Assembly (NCBI RefSeq): GCF_009725985.1
Contig: NZ_RCNR01000008.1
Coordinates: forward strand, 62,001-126,000
Direction: 5' to 3'
Origin: Zobellia amurskyensis
Lineage (GTDB): Bacteria; Bacteroidota; Bacteroidia; Flavobacteriales; Flavobacteriaceae
DNA: 64,000 nt
The position numbers and the translations under genes were made by a program. This document shows, piece by piece, positions 1 through 7,131 of the stretch; position 1 is the stretch's first letter, and the number at the start of each line of letters is the position of its first letter. The notes below the pieces were generated by a model. That model searched no databases. It saw only the letters and a program-made list of their open reading frames with translations, and was not told the origin of the DNA.

Positions 1-1
1 G

Positions 2-250
2 CCTGATGGTGGTTACGAGCCGCTACAGAAAATGACTAGGAATCAAGCGCTCAGATCTTATACATTGGATGCCGCTTATGCAGCATTTCAAGAAAATGAC
101 AAAGGGAGTATAGAAGTTGGAAAATGGGCAGATTTCACTATACTTGACAAAAATATAATGACAATTCCGGAAAATCAAATCTTAGAAACTAAGGTCGCTA
201 TGACAGTTATTGGAGGAGAAGTAGTTTTTGATGATAAAAAAGTTGATTAA
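2..250 (+). CDS. Amidohydrolase (YtcJ/metal-dependent hydrolase type), C-terminal fragment
   Basis: The reading frame is open from base 2, so the gene begins outside the window and only about 82 C-terminal residues are present. The visible part has the typical end of exported or cytosolic amidohydrolase-family enzymes: a helix with ALRSYTLDAAYAAF, then KGSIEVGKWADFTILDKNIMTI, where the 'G K x A D' turn belongs to the small beta-sandwich domain, and a final VAMTVIGGEVVFD strand. The metal-binding residues lie in the missing N-terminal part. The ATG at 32 is internal, not a start. Substrate cannot be inferred. Family call is good; exact subgroup is uncertain. Confidence 0.8.
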   Translation, partial: PDGGYEPLQKMTRNQALRSYTLDAAYAAFQENDKGSIEVGKWADFTILDKNIMTIPENQILETKVAMTVIGGEVVFDDKKVD

Positions 251-389
251 ATAAACTCTAATAGATGTTGGAAGTTGATTATTGTGGATTGGTTTGAAAG
301 CAGAAACTTAAGCTAAGGTAAATTCGAAATCGATATTTTTGAATTATACAGAATGAAAACCTGACTGAACGTTATTCTTGGGAAACGTA

Positions 390-397
390 TAACTTTG
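390..397 (+). promoter_or_regulatory. Candidate -7 box (TAACTTTG) upstream of the 418 gene
   Basis: TAACTTTG matches the Bacteroidota -7 consensus TAnnTTTG and lies about 20 bp before the ATG at 418. I see no convincing -33 TTTG at the right distance, so this is a motif match only. Confidence 0.3.
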
Positions 398-417
398 GGC
401 TATTTAAAAATAAAACT

Positions 418-924
418 ATGGACCTATTAAAACTAGCAATAGAATGGGCAAAAGCCGAAGTATTCTCAACACGTTTCTTTATTTTCTTCGCGATTGGCTT
501 TTTAATAGCAAGTGCTGGATTTTGGCAATTAGGAAAAACAGATTTAGCAAAGGCTTATATCATTCCAACATTAGTAGCAGGCCTGATGCTAATGACAATT
601 GGGATTGGGTTATTCTATACTAACAAATCAAGGATTACCCAATTTGAGACTGCTTACAATGAGAATGCCTATGCATTTGTAGAATCAGAAACCACTCGTG
701 CCGAAGCCACTCTTAAAGAATATAAGACAATCGTTTTTAAAGTTATTCCGATTATAATTATTGTAGCAGCCTTATTAATAATTTTTATTAATACACCAAC
801 TTGGCGTGCAATCAGTATTACAACGATTGCTATGCTAATAGTTATTTTATTAGTAGACGGTACTGCCTATGCCAGAATTGATGCTTATAATAAAGAGCTC
901 AAATTGGTTGATATAAAAAAATGA
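418..924 (+). CDS. Small integral membrane protein of unknown function
   Basis: A 168-residue protein with four hydrophobic segments at about residues 20-40, 48-68, 106-127 and 130-148. Between the second and third is a charged, probably soluble loop (KSRITQFETAYNENAYAFVESETTRAEATLKEYK) that looks helical. No enzymatic motif is visible. Similar four-helix small proteins occur singly in Bacteroidota genomes without assigned role. The ATG at 418 follows an AT-rich leader with a -7-like box. The gene stands alone: the amidohydrolase ends 167 bp upstream, and a terminator-bearing repeat follows immediately. It is confidently coding because the frame is intact with normal composition; function unknown. 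Confidence 0.75.
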   Translation: MDLLKLAIEWAKAEVFSTRFFIFFAIGFLIASAGFWQLGKTDLAKAYIIPTLVAGLMLMTIGIGLFYTNKSRITQFETAYNENAYAFVESETTRAEATLKEYKTIVFKVIPIIIIVAALLIIFINTPTWRAISITTIAMLIVILLVDGTAYARIDAYNKELKLVDIKK

Positions 925-928
925 AATC

Positions 929-1022
929 AAAAAATAACTACTCACAATAAAAGAAACAGTTGCAAAAGCCATTGACAAGCCAAAAAAAGGATTCATATAA
1001 GCCTCTTCAAGGGGCTTTTTTA
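929..1022 (+). repeat. Left copy of a ~92-bp imperfect direct repeat ending in a terminator
   Basis: Aligns with 4230-4321: both start with an A-run plus ATAAC, share CAGTTGCA, a GCCA-A-run-GGATT block, ATAA, and end with a CCTCTTCAAG hairpin and a T-run. One frame of both copies reads TVA[K/R]A, then a few residues, then P[K/E]K, G and a stop. They may therefore be remnants of one ancestral coding 3' end plus its terminator. In the right copy this frame has an ATG at 4215 (28 codons); here it is closed by a stop at 935. Confidence 0.65.
999..1021 (+). terminator. Rho-independent terminator
   Basis: An 8-bp stem AAGCCTCT/AGGGGCTT (one T-G pair) with a 3-base loop is followed by a run of T. 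It lies 75 bp after the stop of the small membrane protein gene and probably ends its transcript. Confidence 0.7.
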
Positions 1023-1295
1023 TGTTGGGTCAGAATCGAGGCACCAAATTTAGATGCTTTATCAAAGTCCCGAACAAGTATTGAAGCGCACTTTTTACCA
1101 AGGCTGCCAAATCAAGCCGTCCCGCCCCACTTTTGGAACGTTTTTGTTCGAATTTCAGGTACTTTTTCAGGCTATAGGCCTCCGCTGAAAATGGGCGAAC
1201 AGTTTTTCTTGGTAATGCTTTTTTCCCTGCATACCCAAAACTAACAACGCAACGTTAAGATCGCCTTGATCCTATGTTGTTTTTTCGTTAACTTG

Positions 1296-1440
1296 TGCAA
1301 CAGGCACACCGTATATAATTTATTGCTAGTTCTAGCCTACTTACGAAAATCCTCGCGGATTTTCTATTCGGTTTTTATTTGCTAAATTAAGTACTTAAAC
1401 CACGCAACAAACCATATACAAACACGTTGTGGGTAATTTG
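1296..1440. repeat. Imperfect palindromic intergenic element (copy A)
   Basis: The element begins with GCAACAGGCACACCGTATAT and ends with ATACAAACACGTTGTGGGTAAT, so the two ends are near inverted repeats of one another (CAAC...CCGTATAT against ATATAC...GTTG). Inside is a perfect 8-bp hairpin GAAAATCC/GGATTTTC at 1345-1364 with a TCGC loop. It resembles copy B after the next gene in end structure, length class and position. Elements like this commonly separate variable single genes in Flavobacteriia (general recollection, not a search result). Confidence 0.55.
1426..1439 (+). repeat. Left arm of a 14-bp inverted repeat flanking the HEPN-like gene
   Basis: GTTGTGGGTAATTT, 7 bp before the ATG at 1446, is matched by AAACTACCCACAAC at 2258-2271 in inverted orientation (13 of 14 positions). 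The two arms enclose exactly one gene. Confidence 0.7.
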
Positions 1441-1445
1441 CAAAA

Positions 1446-2258
1446 ATGAAAACATTGTTAAAAAATATATTAAACGGTTTCAATTCAGCTATATCTAAAA
1501 CATATTTAGTAGGCACTATTTCGGACCAAATATTTGAAGATTTTCCTTCAAAGTTACCAATTGAAATAAGGGACAATTGGAGAGAAAAAATGAAACTTCT
1601 ATTAGCAGATGTAAATAGCCCTAAAAAATCAGAAAACTATAATTTCAAAGATTATGGTTTTTTTCTTTCCCTAATTCATACTATACCTTCTGGCGGCGAA
1701 CAATCCGATTTTGAACAAGTAATACTGCGAAAAGACCTAATTAGTTATGTAGCATATCTAGAAGCACTATTTCAAGATGTTAATAGAATAATTTATAAAG
1801 AAAATCCAAATTACATTTCAGGTGAAAAACAGATAAGTTGGAATGATATACTTGATAAAGAAAATTACCAAGAAATTGTCGATTTCGTAATTGAAAAACA
1901 ATTGGAAAAATCTGGTTACGACAAATTATCAAAGCAAATAGAAAGATTAAATAATGAACCTTATTTATTTAAAATATTAATAAAAAAAGAAAAAATTAAA
2001 GAGTTAGAATTGCTTGTAGCTACAAGGAATTTAATCATTCATAACGGTAATAAAATTACTGCTGAATATTTAGCACTTTGCGACAATTCCACTTTGAATA
2101 TTGGGGACAAATTAATGCTCTCGCGAGATAACTTAAATGATGTACATATATTAATCCAGAAAATAGCGTATGAAACTTACGCTAGTGTCGGACATAAATT
2201 ATTTGGGATAGATAAAATCGAACTTTATAATGAAATGAACTATAAACCGGGAAAATAA
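1446..2258 (+). CDS. HEPN-like protein with R-x4-H motif
   Basis: A 270-residue cytosolic protein, largely alpha-helical, with no signal or membrane segment. Near the C-terminus is ATRNLIIHNGNKITAEYL, in which R194 and H199 form the R-x4-H motif of HEPN domains. In many HEPN families this motif is the RNase active site, and the context 'RN..IHN.G' is typical of them. The preceding helices (about residues 95-190, rich in Glu, Lys and Ile) fit the HEPN bundle. I do not recognise the N-terminal ~90 residues. The gene is alone between palindromic intergenic elements, with a 14-bp inverted repeat at both edges. That setting is common for toxins and defence genes, but no antitoxin or nucleotidyltransferase partner is visible. 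The HEPN assignment rests on one motif and fold impression. Confidence 0.6.
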   Translation: MKTLLKNILNGFNSAISKTYLVGTISDQIFEDFPSKLPIEIRDNWREKMKLLLADVNSPKKSENYNFKDYGFFLSLIHTIPSGGEQSDFEQVILRKDLISYVAYLEALFQDVNRIIYKENPNYISGEKQISWNDILDKENYQEIVDFVIEKQLEKSGYDKLSKQIERLNNEPYLFKILIKKEKIKELELLVATRNLIIHNGNKITAEYLALCDNSTLNIGDKLMLSRDNLNDVHILIQKIAYETYASVGHKLFGIDKIELYNEMNYKPGK

Positions 2259-2271
2259 AACTACCCACAAC
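2258..2271 (+). repeat. Right arm of the 14-bp inverted repeat flanking the HEPN-like gene
   Basis: AAACTACCCACAAC overlaps the last base of the HEPN-like gene stop codon. It is the reverse complement, with one mismatch, of 1426-1439. Confidence 0.7.
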
Positions 2272-2466
2272 ACGGTGTATAAAACATAGCTAATAAGTGC
2301 TAAATCGAAAAGTTTGTGCTTATTTACAAAGTCCGCCAAATTTTTAATTTGGCTTTTAAAATTGATAAGATAAAAACATAAAACTTCGGCTCTGTGTTAA
2401 TCCGAAAAGTTAGCGTCTTTTTACACGCTACATTTCATACACAAACCGTTGGCTGTAATTATAAAA
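2261..2466. repeat. Imperfect palindromic intergenic element (copy B)
   Basis: The element starts CACAACACGGTGTATAAAAC and ends ATACACAAACCGTTGGCTGT, and the ends are approximate inverted repeats. A perfect hairpin GCCAAAT/ATTTGGC occupies 2335-2353. End structure and placement match copy A at 1296-1440. A more degraded relative (ACTACACCAAC...CCTATAAACAATACAGG) follows the next gene at about 3398-3440. Confidence 0.55.
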
Positions 2467-2471
2467 AAGAA

Positions 2472-3381
2472 ATGAAACTAAAGATAATAGTACTGCTTAT
2501 AAGCTTTTTTTTTGTAGAACATCTACATGCCCAATCCGCTATGGTTACTGATGTAGCCGATTTAATAGGAAATAATGATATAATTTCAGTAAAAATAGAT
2601 AAAGAAGAATATAGATTAAATCCTAACGGGCAACTTTCACTTGCACGAGGAAATATTCTTACTGATTCTATAATTTATAATGAAAATGGAAATATTAAAA
2701 CCGTTTATACTTTTGCCTCAGAAGAACCTAGAGAAAAAATAATTATTAAATATGACGAAAATGAATTATTGATTGCAGCAGACTATTTCGTTCCATTAAA
2801 TAATAAAGATTATCTAGTTAATAGTTTAATATTTGAAAGTAAAAAAAAGACCCCTGATGGTATTATTAAGAACTATAAATTTAAAGATGGAGATTCAACA
2901 TTAGAATTTCATTTTAATAATCAAGGGTTGATGGAAAAGAAAATTACAATACATCCATCTCACGGGTATTATTGGCAAGAAGAAATTGAGTATAATGATT
3001 TTTCTGAAGAAAAAAGAAAAAGAAAAAAAGAACCCATATAACAATATTTTGTTGGAGAATAAATGGGTTTTATATAATAGCAAATATAATGATGGAATAG
3101 TTCCTGAGTTCAATAATTTACGTTCAACAAATTTCACAATCAAATTAAAAAAAAATATTCGAAAAAATGAAAATTTTGTTGCCTTCACTAACTACGAATA
3201 TGATATGAAAGGTAATATCATTAAAATGATTGAAGAGCAGTTTAAAGATGATGAATTAGAAAAGAAAATAGTTCGCGAATACAAATACGTTTATGATAAC
3301 AGAGGGAATTGGACCAATAAAACCCTTTATTATAATGGCGAAAAAGACTCGGATATTATTAGAACAATATTATACAAATAA
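2472..3381 (+). pseudogene. Secreted YD/RHS-like hypothetical protein, frameshifted
   Basis: The ATG at 2472 begins a signal peptide (MKLKIIVLLISFFFVEHLHAQ), so earlier in-frame ATGs are not needed. The first frame runs to a stop at 3041 (190 residues) and the second frame, +1 relative to it, continues from the same place to 3381. Both halves have the same character: short beta-hairpin units such as IIYNENGNIKTVYTF, EYDMKGNIIKMIEEQF and VYDNRGNWTNKTLYYNG, as in YD-repeat-like secreted proteins of Bacteroidota. The shift lies in an A-rich tract at 3010-3029 containing runs of A6, A5 and A7. One extra A explains it. It could be a true pseudogene, a slippery site, or a sequencing error. The gene sits in the same cassette-like block as the HEPN-like gene. 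Confidence 0.7.
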
Positions 3382-3397
3382 GCTTTTTTGAACAAAT

Positions 3398-3480
3398 AAC
3401 TACACCAACAAAACCTATAAACAATACAGGCTTCTAGCTTCATCAAAAGGTCTGTGTATATTTATGAAGTCGCTAAAGTT
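3398..3480. repeat. Degenerate relative of the palindromic intergenic elements
   Basis: AACTACACCAACAAAACC then TATAAACAATACAGG resembles the left end of copy B (AACTACCCACAACACGG then TATAAAACATAGCT) and lies at the equivalent place, just after a gene. The right end is not recognisable. Confidence 0.3.
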
Positions 3481-3486
3481 GAAAAA

Positions 3487-4212
3487 ATGATTTATGTTTT
3501 AATCGGGATGAGCTTACTTTTTGTTGCAATAGGATGTATTGTAACAGCGAATAATGCCAAATATCTTCTTTCCGGTTACAATACAATGAGTGAAGAAGAA
3601 AGAAAAAAAGTTGACCTTAAAACATACATTCCGTATTTCAAAAAATTCCACGTATTCTTAGGTATATCTTTCTTAGTCCTTGGATACACCCTACACTTAA
3701 TAAACAGAAATGTCGCTGGAATATTCTTAGCTGTTTATCCCATTTTAGCATACCTATACTTTGCTTATACAAGCTCAAAATATTCTGGAGGAATAAAAAC
3801 CAAATCAAATAGAATTGGCTTGTTTGCTCTTGGAGGTGCATTAATACTCGTAGTAGGACTTCTAATATATGGGTTTAAGGAAAATCAGATAGTTTTCGAT
3901 TCAGAAAAAATAGAGTTAAAAGGTATCTATGGTGAAACTTTTGCCACAGACCGAATTAAAAATATTGAACTTAAATACAGTTTACCAAAAATCACAGAAA
4001 AAACAAATGGATTTGCTCTTGGAGATATAAAAAAAGGGCATTTTAAGACGGAGAGCGGAGAAAATGTAAAGTTGATTTTAAACTCGGATAACAAGCCTTA
4101 TATTCTTTTTACCAAATTTGACGGAATGAAAATATACTACTCCGCCAAAGAGGAATCCAATGACAAATTACTTACTGAAATTGAATATATAATAAATGGG
4201 CGAAAGCACTAA
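3487..4212 (+). CDS. DUF3784-like membrane protein with C-terminal PH-like domain
   Basis: Start chosen at the ATG at 3487 (MIYVLIGMSLLFVAIG), because the upstream ATG at 3454 adds a hydrophilic stretch before a clear first membrane helix. The 241-residue product has a first helix, then 'LLSGYNTMSEEERKKVD', the hallmark of DUF3784 proteins. Further helices follow at about residues 56-75, 80-97 and 113-131. The C-terminal ~100 residues (KENQIVFDSEKIELKGIYGETFATDRIKNIELK) read like a bacterial PH-type beta domain facing the cytosol. Function of the family is unknown. It is the last gene of the cassette-like block, and the right direct repeat with its terminator starts 18 bp after the stop. Confidence 0.7.
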   Translation: MIYVLIGMSLLFVAIGCIVTANNAKYLLSGYNTMSEEERKKVDLKTYIPYFKKFHVFLGISFLVLGYTLHLINRNVAGIFLAVYPILAYLYFAYTSSKYSGGIKTKSNRIGLFALGGALILVVGLLIYGFKENQIVFDSEKIELKGIYGETFATDRIKNIELKYSLPKITEKTNGFALGDIKKGHFKTESGENVKLILNSDNKPYILFTKFDGMKIYYSAKEESNDKLLTEIEYIINGRKH

Positions 4213-4229
4213 AGATGTGGACAGAGCTT

Positions 4230-4321
4230 AAAAAAATAACCATGTCAATAGTGACAGTTGCACGAGCCTCTAATATGCCAGAAAAAAGCGGATTATTATA
4301 AACCTCTTCAAGAGGTTTTTG
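4230..4321 (+). repeat. Right copy of the ~92-bp imperfect direct repeat ending in a terminator
   Basis: See 929-1022. Here the shared frame is open from an ATG at 4215 to the stop at 4299-4301: 28 codons beginning MWTELKKITMSIVTVARA. It could be a tiny gene or a fragment. The pair encloses the 3.2-kb block of cassette-like genes. Confidence 0.65.
4300..4320 (+). terminator. Rho-independent terminator
   Basis: Perfect 8-bp stem AAACCTCT/AGAGGTTT with a TCA loop and a T-run, downstream of the DUF3784-like gene. Confidence 0.75.
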
Positions 4322-4406
4322 ATTTATGATTACAAATGAAAACGTATTTTAGATATCTGTAGTGTAAGCCATTCATTTAGTTTAACACCCAATAAACCCA
4401 TTACGA

Positions 4407-5006
4407 TTGACGGAAGAAAAATACATAGAAGATTTGAAAAAGAAATTTGAAAGCTATACTCAAATTTCGGCTGAATCTTGGTCCTTAATTCAATCTATCA
4501 TAACGTTTAAAAAACTAAAAAAAGATGAAATCCTACTACAAAACGGGCAGGTAGCAAAAAACATCCATTTTGTGTGCAAAGGAGCCCTTCGCGCCTATGT
4601 AACGGATGCGGACGGCAACATCTACAATAAAAACATTTTTCTTGAAACCGATTTTGCAGGTTCTACGGTTTCCTGTCTTTTGGGCAAGCCCTCTAATTTC
4701 ACCTTAGAAGCTTTGGAAGACACCGTTCTCATAAGCCTTAATTATAAAAAATACAGAGAATTCATAGACCGCCAAACCGATCTAAAAGATTTTTATATTG
4801 CCTATCTAGAATACAATTGGGTCATAGAAAAAGAACAAAGGGAAATTTCCTTGGTTATGGAAAACGCTACGGAACGCTATATAAAATTGCGATTCAAACA
4901 TCCCAATATTGACCAAAGAATACAGCAACTACATTTAGCATCGCATCTAGGCATTACACCTACCCAGCTCAGCAGAATCCGTAAGGGTTTAAAAAATAAG
5001 CCCTGA
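4407..5006 (+). CDS. Crp/Fnr family transcriptional regulator
   Basis: A 199-residue protein. Residues about 20-120 have the cyclic-nucleotide-binding fold (KKLKKDEILLQNGQVAKNIHFVCKGALRAYVTDADGNIYNKNIF). A dimerisation helix follows, and a short C-terminal helix-turn-helix ends in LASHLGITPTQLSRIRKGLK. The order and length match the Flavobacteriia Crp/Fnr subgroup without Fe-S cysteines. The cAMP-binding arginine pattern is not conserved, so the ligand is probably not cAMP (inference). TTG at 4407 is the only start-like codon: the frame is closed at 4383 and no ATG lies before the conserved N-terminus. The nitroreductase-DMT-GNAT genes start 71 bp downstream on the same strand and are plausible targets. 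Confidence 0.85.
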   Translation: MTEEKYIEDLKKKFESYTQISAESWSLIQSIITFKKLKKDEILLQNGQVAKNIHFVCKGALRAYVTDADGNIYNKNIFLETDFAGSTVSCLLGKPSNFTLEALEDTVLISLNYKKYREFIDRQTDLKDFYIAYLEYNWVIEKEQREISLVMENATERYIKLRFKHPNIDQRIQQLHLASHLGITPTQLSRIRKGLKNKP

Positions 5007-5077
5007 ATCAACATATGTAAATGCCAGAGGTTTTTCATTCAAATATTTTTGTCCTATCAATTTAAAACAAGAATATC

Positions 5078-5707
5078 ATGAATTACATAGACCATCTGAA
5101 ATGGCGCTATGCCACCAAAAAATTTGATGCCTCAAAAAAAGTTTCCCCGGATAACTTGGAAAAAATAAAGGAGGCCATTCAGCTATCCGCATCTTCATAC
5201 GGTTTACAGTTGTACAAAGTGCTCATAATTGAAGATCCGTCAATAAGGGAACAGTTAAAAACTGCTTCTTGGGGACAAGACCAAATTACCGATGCTTCGC
5301 ATTTAATAGTCTTTTGTAACTACACCCATGTGGAGGATGCACACGTAGACTATTTTTTACACCGGACGGCCAGCACACATAACGTTGGACTGAACAACTT
5401 AAGTGGTTATGGCGACTTTATGAAGGGGAAAATTAACGAAATGACAGCTTTGGAATCTTTTCATTGGACGGCCAGACAGACCTATTTGGCCCTTGGTAAC
5501 TTACTTAGCGCCTGTGCCGAATTAAAAATTGACTCCTGCCCCATGGAGGGCTTTGAAGCCGATACGTACAATACCATCCTAGGTCTTGCCGAAAAAGGCT
5601 TGAACGCGGCCGTAGTCGCCACCATTGGCTATCGCTCGCATGAAGACCACACCCAACATCGTCCTAAGGTTAGAAAACCGTTTGGAGAACTATTTGAAGC
5701 CGTATGA
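5078..5707 (+). CDS. Nitroreductase family NAD(P)H-dependent oxidoreductase
   Basis: A 209-residue FMN-dependent nitroreductase of the NfsB-like group. The N-terminus 'WRYATKKFDASKKVSPDNLEKIKEAIQLSASSYGLQLYKVLII' contains the FMN-contacting R-x-ATKKF and the S-S-Y-G-L-Q stretch. 'SCPMEGFEADTYNTILGL' and 'VVATIGYRSHEDHTQHRPKVRKP' are the C-terminal FMN-binding and dimer elements. Expected activity is two-electron reduction of quinones or nitroaromatics in the cytosol. Its stop overlaps the next gene's ATG (ATGA at 5704-5707), so translation is probably coupled. It follows the Crp/Fnr-type regulator gene and may be regulated by it. Confidence 0.9.
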   Translation: MNYIDHLKWRYATKKFDASKKVSPDNLEKIKEAIQLSASSYGLQLYKVLIIEDPSIREQLKTASWGQDQITDASHLIVFCNYTHVEDAHVDYFLHRTASTHNVGLNNLSGYGDFMKGKINEMTALESFHWTARQTYLALGNLLSACAELKIDSCPMEGFEADTYNTILGLAEKGLNAAVVATIGYRSHEDHTQHRPKVRKPFGELFEAV

Positions 5708-6153
5708 ACCAAACTACCTTATCTATGCTGGCCGTGTTAGGAGGAGTCTTTTTAGCAGCCCAGGGTGGTTTCAACTCCAATTTGGGCGTGCTGTTAAAAA
5801 ATCCCTTGTTGGCATCTGTTGCCGCTTTTTTTAGCAGTACCGTTTTTGCAATCGCCTTTGTACTGCTTAGTGCAAAAAGCCCTCCAAATTGGACTGATGT
5901 AAGACAGATACCTATATACCTTTGGTTTACCGGTGGATTATTCAGCGTAGTGGGAATAAGCCTCTATTATTACACCATTCCAAAACTGGGTATCTCTACA
6001 ATGATATCTTTGGGGTTGTTCGGGCAATTGGCTTTCTCAATGGTTGCCGGGCATTTTGGATGGTTGAATCTACCTGTAGAACCCATAACTTTTAAAAGAG
6101 GGACCGGTTTTGTTATACTCATGTCAGGAATTATTTTAATCAATATAAAATGA
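5704..6153 (+). CDS. DMT-type membrane protein (YdcZ/DUF606-like)
   Basis: A 149-residue protein with five hydrophobic helices. The sequence MLAVLGGVFLAAQGGFNSNLGVLLKNPLLASVAAFFSSTVFAIAFV is the characteristic start of the YdcZ/DUF606 family, half-size relatives of DMT exporters that work as dimers or pairs. The C-terminal half (LGLFGQLAFSMVAGHFGWLNLPVEPITFKRGTGFVILMSGIILINI) matches the family's last helices, so the protein is full length. Both ends overlap neighbours by 4 bp (ATGA), joining it to the nitroreductase and GNAT genes. Substrate unknown; export of a small metabolite is the usual assumption. Confidence 0.85.
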   Translation: MNQTTLSMLAVLGGVFLAAQGGFNSNLGVLLKNPLLASVAAFFSSTVFAIAFVLLSAKSPPNWTDVRQIPIYLWFTGGLFSVVGISLYYYTIPKLGISTMISLGLFGQLAFSMVAGHFGWLNLPVEPITFKRGTGFVILMSGIILINIK

Positions 6154-6893
6154 AAACAACAGCAGAATTAATACATACCAACGTAAAGAATCTAACATCG
6201 CTCTGGGAAACTGCCGGAGTGGCCTTTGATAGCTACTCTAAAACACCGGTTTTTGAATATTGTGAAATTAACGGTTCGGAATGGCCCAATAGGGTATGGT
6301 TACATCAGCCTATAACTCAAGAAACAATTGACTTGATCAAACAGAAAATTGGGGCAACGACTACGCCTATTACCTTGCCCGTTTGGGATATTTACAATGA
6401 AAATGAAAGCGTGATTTTAGAGAATAACGACTTTAGCTTTATTTTTGAACAAGTAGGCATGTCATTAAAACCATCTCATCTTTTTGACGTTAAGAGCGAT
6501 GTAGAAATTGTGCGGGTCAGTAACCCTACCGAAGCTATGTTGTGGTCCGAACTATTTCAAAAATCGTTCGGATATGTAATTAGCTCGGAGACCGTTAACA
6601 AAACACTCGGCAAAATTGAGTATTACATTGCCTATTCTAATAGTCTGCCCGTAGGTACTGCCCTACTGCACAAAACCGATTCCGTTATGGGGGTTCATGC
6701 CATTGGTATACCTCCCGAGATGAGAAGAAGAGGCTACGCGGACCAAATCATGAAGTTACTGATAAACAACATAATCAAAAACGGATATGAATACATTACC
6801 CTACAAGCTTCCAACATGGGAAAAAACCTATATTTAAAATTAGGTTTTGAGGAGCAGTTTTTAATAAAAAATTATAGGCTTGTACAACAGTAA
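6150..6893 (+). CDS. GNAT family N-acetyltransferase
   Basis: A 247-residue protein whose C-terminal half is a GNAT domain. The acetyl-CoA-binding motif A is VMGVHAIGIPPEMRRRGYADQIMKLL (R-R-x-G-Y/A pyrophosphate loop), and 'EYITLQASNMGKNLYLKLGFEEQF' is the conserved end. The N-terminal ~110 residues vary between homologues and probably bind the acceptor, which cannot be named. Translation is coupled to the preceding DMT-type gene by ATGA. As the third gene after a Crp/Fnr regulator and next to a CAT-like gene, it may belong to a small detoxification set (inference). Confidence 0.85.
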   Translation: MKTTAELIHTNVKNLTSLWETAGVAFDSYSKTPVFEYCEINGSEWPNRVWLHQPITQETIDLIKQKIGATTTPITLPVWDIYNENESVILENNDFSFIFEQVGMSLKPSHLFDVKSDVEIVRVSNPTEAMLWSELFQKSFGYVISSETVNKTLGKIEYYIAYSNSLPVGTALLHKTDSVMGVHAIGIPPEMRRRGYADQIMKLLINNIIKNGYEYITLQASNMGKNLYLKLGFEEQFLIKNYRLVQQ

Positions 6894-7131
6894 CCACTAG
6901 CAGAACAAATACCGAAAAAATTTCATGATAAAGAAAAGAAGCACGCATTCTCCCATGACCATATCTTGGACAGCTAACAGTCCTATTTTGTTATGGCGAA
7001 ATTTATTTCTTACGGTATCCTGCTGAACAAAGCTATATTTAAACATCAAAAAATAGTTGATCTCGGCACTCAAATTCCTTTTCATTGATTATTTTTCCAA
7101 ACCGAACATTTCCGCTCTGTAAAGACCAATT

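Larger units (their letters stand above)
1023..1445. other. Gene-free stretch before the HEPN-like gene
   Basis: No credible gene. A TTG-started 94-codon frame over 960-1244 runs through the terminator and has no family-like features, so it was discounted. Bases about 1040-1240 are more G+C-rich than the neighbours and include a palindromic AGGCTATAGGCCT stretch. The last ~150 bp form the cassette-like palindromic element entered separately. Confidence 0.6.

Noticed and set aside
960-1244. 94-codon frame starting with TTG
   Set aside because: It runs through a clear terminator hairpin and encodes no recognisable pattern; judged non-coding.
1245-2470. True integron attC sites
   Set aside because: The palindromic elements lack recognisable attC R' and R'' core sequences and no IntI-type integrase is in the window, so the elements are reported only as cassette-like.
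6897-7085. 62-codon minus-strand frame between the GNAT and CAT-like genes
   Set aside because: No ribosome site, no family signature and odd composition; most likely chance, though a decayed gene cannot be excluded.
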